Assembly: GCF_900537995.1 (NCBI RefSeq)
Contig: NZ_LR027880.1
Coordinates: 2,550,001-2,614,000 of the forward strand
Origin: Roseburia intestinalis L1-82
GTDB taxonomy: Bacteria; Bacillota; Clostridia; Lachnospirales; Lachnospiraceae
Direction of reading: 5' to 3'
DNA length: 64,000 nt
Shown here: in pieces, positions 62,435 to 64,000 of the stretch
Layout: each line of letters starts with the position of its first letter
Numbering within the stretch: the stretch's first letter is position 1
Translations under genes and position numbers: made by a program
Notes under the pieces: generated by a model
What the model saw: only the letters and a program-made list of their open reading frames with translations
What the model was told of the DNA's origin: nothing
The model's database searches: none

Positions 62435-64000
62435 AGCCGAATATCAAGAAGCTGCTTATCCTAAACGCCCCCTATCTGCTCTTTGTGTATCTCTTTGATA
62501 AAGTCGGACAGGCGGTGCGGCTCTCTCCGGGGGCTGACCTCTCCGGCAAGCTGCTTTCCATTGGCAGCGGCTTTTCTGCCGCCTTTTCAAATGCCCTGCC
62601 GAGCTTTGCCCCTATGGATTTGCTTATCGGCATTGTCGGGGCTGTCGTTATCAGGCTTGCGGTCTATGTGAAAGGCAAGAACGCAAAGAAATACCGTAAG
62701 GGCATGGAGTACGGCTCTGCACGTTGGGGCAATGCCGAAGATATAAAGCCGTATATCGACCCCATATTTGAAAATAACGTGCTGCTGACGCAGACCGAAA
62801 GACTGATGATGAGCAGCCGCCCGAAGCACCCGAAGTATGCACGAAACAAAAATGTGCTTGTAATCGGCGGCTCCGGCAGCGGCAAAACAAGATTTTTCGT
62901 TAAGCCTAACCTTATGCAAATGCACAGCAGCTATGTTGTAACTGACCCGAAAGGAACGGTTTTAATCGAGTGTGGGAAGCTCTTGCAGCGGGGCGGGTAC
63001 AAAATCAAGGTGTTAAACACCATCAATTTCAAGAAATCCATGCGGTACAATCCCTTTGCCTATCTGCGCAGCGAAAAGGATATTTTGAAACTGGTAAATA
63101 CCATTATCGCCAACACCAAAGGCGACGGGGAAAAATCCGGCGAGGATTTTTGGGTGAAATCGGAACGGCTTTTTTACTGCGCCCTTATCGGCTACATCTG
63201 GTACGAAGCCCCGGAGAACGAGAAAAACTTTACGACGCTGCTTGAAATGATAAATGCGTCGGAAGCCCGCGAGGACGACCCGGAATTTCAATCCCCCGTT
63301 GACCTCATGTTTGAACGCTTGGAGGAAAAAGACCCGGAACATTTTGCGGTGCGCCAGTACAAGAAGTTTTTGCTGTCTGCCGGAAAAACAAGAAGCTCTA
63401 TCCTCATTTCCTGCGGTGCGCGTCTTGCCCCCTTTGACATTCGGGAACTGCGCGAGCTTATGGAAACCGACGAAATGGAGCTTGACACCTTGGGCGATAG
63501 AAAAACCGCCCTTTTTGTTATCATATCCGACACCGACGATACCTTTAACTTTGTTGTATCAATCCTTTACACGCAGCTTTTCAATCTCTTGTGCGACAAA
63601 GCAGATGATGTGTACGGCGGGCGGTTACCTGTTCATGTGCGCTGTCTGCTTGACGAGTTTGCAAATATCGGGCAGATACCGAAGTTTGAAAAGCTCATTG
63701 CTACTATCCGAAGCCGCGAAATCTCCGCGTCCATCATCTTGCAGAGCCAGTCGCAGCTAAAGGCTATCTACAAGGACAACGCCGATACCATTGTCGGCAA
63801 CTGCGATACGACCCTGTTCTTGGGCGGCAAGGAGAAAACGACACTCAAAGAAATGTCGGAAATCTTGGGGAAAGAAACGATTGACAGCTTCAATACTTCC
63901 GAAACAAGAGGACGGGAGCTTTCCCACGGGCTGAACTATCAGAAATTAGGCAAGCAGCTTATGAGTGAAGATGAAATTGCGGTCATGGACGGCGGAAAAT
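62431..64000 (+). CDS. VirD4-type coupling protein (3' end beyond window)
   Basis: 523 codons visible. N-terminal membrane region (two helices, about 5-28 and 62-80), Walker A GGSGSGKT (147-154), KNVLVIGGSGSGKTRFFVKP and DPKGTVLIECGKLLQ, then FWVKSERLFYCALIGYIWYE, Walker B LLDEFANIG and the arginine-containing motif ILQSQSQLKAIY. It is the T4SS coupling ATPase that delivers the relaxase-DNA complex. Start ATG overlaps the PcfB stop (ATGA). Type-IV transfer genes are expected to follow outside the window. Confidence 0.95.
   Translation, partial: MKPNIKKLLILNAPYLLFVYLFDKVGQAVRLSPGADLSGKLLSIGSGFSAAFSNALPSFAPMDLLIGIVGAVVIRLAVYVKGKNAKKYRKGMEYGSARWGNAEDIKPYIDPIFENNVLLTQTERLMMSSRPKHPKYARNKNVLVIGGSGSGKTRFFVKPNLMQMHSSYVVTDPKGTVLIECGKLLQRGGYKIKVLNTINFKKSMRYNPFAYLRSEKDILKLVNTIIANTKGDGEKSGEDFWVKSERLFYCALIGYIWYEAPENEKNFTTLLEMINASEAREDDPEFQSPVDLMFERLEEKDPEHFAVRQYKKFLLSAGKTRSSILISCGARLAPFDIRELRELMETDEMELDTLGDRKTALFVIISDTDDTFNFVVSILYTQLFNLLCDKADDVYGGRLPVHVRCLLDEFANIGQIPKFEKLIATIRSREISASIILQSQSQLKAIYKDNADTIVGNCDTTLFLGGKEKTTLKEMSEILGKETIDSFNTSETRGRELSHGLNYQKLGKQLMSEDEIAVMDGGK

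Noticed and set aside
1..64000. tRNA or rRNA genes
   Set aside because: No convincing cloverleaf or rRNA stretch noticed; not searched with a covariance model.

Overview
The window reads as chromosome from a spore-forming, anaerobic, low-to-mid GC Firmicute of the Lachnospiraceae type. Evidence is seen in the sequence: CotF-like coat proteins and a SleB-type cortex hydrolase, an oxygen-independent (cbi) cobalamin pathway, a T-box upstream of proS, a type-2 trpB, and typical Lachnospiraceae mobile DNA (IS110, IS3, serine-recombinase triplet, Tn1549-like transfer genes). Genus was not assigned. Nearly all host genes lie on the minus strand.

Layout: 1-0.9 kb, tail of an IS110 transposase and a 130-bp MITE-like repeat. 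0.9-5 kb, a CydDC-like ABC exporter pair and a YgbA-like gene behind a DtxR/IdeR-type iron box. 5-9.1 kb, small coat proteins, a hybrid histidine kinase, a degenerate TtcA-like protein and a SleB-like hydrolase. 9.4-20.5 kb, a compact anaerobic cobalamin operon read as cobD-cbiC (fused), cbiD, cbiF, cbiG, cbiH, cbiJ-E-T (triple fusion), cbiA, cbiL, then a Cys-rich small protein and a MetH-activation-like protein. 20.7-23.7 kb, an AT-rich island (Ig-like secreted protein and membrane protein) lying between two direct copies of the cobD promoter and 5' end. 24-27.8 kb, unknown coiled-coil proteins, paired small Cys-rich proteins and an AlbA_2 (Schlafen-like) gene broken by two amber codons and a frameshift. 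28-30 kb, proS with its T-box. 30-38.5 kb, a TRAP transporter locus with two-component system, second DctP, MFS carrier and KdgF-like cupin, best explained as uptake of uronic acids. 38.8-54.3 kb, TauE/MarR, a MarR-ABC-ABC export operon, trpB2, sbcCD and an erythromycin-esterase-like gene, scattered with remnants (aldo/keto reductase, two MATE tails, a CsoR/P-type ATPase chimera, a 5'-truncated EFR1 ferredoxin).

54.3-64 kb is a composite mobile region. Three adjacent serine recombinase genes form an operon, but the last is split by a 1227-bp IS3-family element (3-bp target duplication, exact in-frame restoration when removed) and the first lacks its catalytic N-terminus. Directly beyond, on the plus strand and with a higher GC content, begins a Tn1549-like conjugation module (DUF6017-type initiator-like protein, DUF5348, PcfB, VirD4) that runs off the window.

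Two themes cut across the window. First, many genes carry short in-frame tandem repeats in linkers (CydC-like, SleB, CbiD, CobD-CbiC, SbcC). Second, decay is strongly clustered around 38-60 kb. No CRISPR array, rRNA or tRNA gene was recognised.
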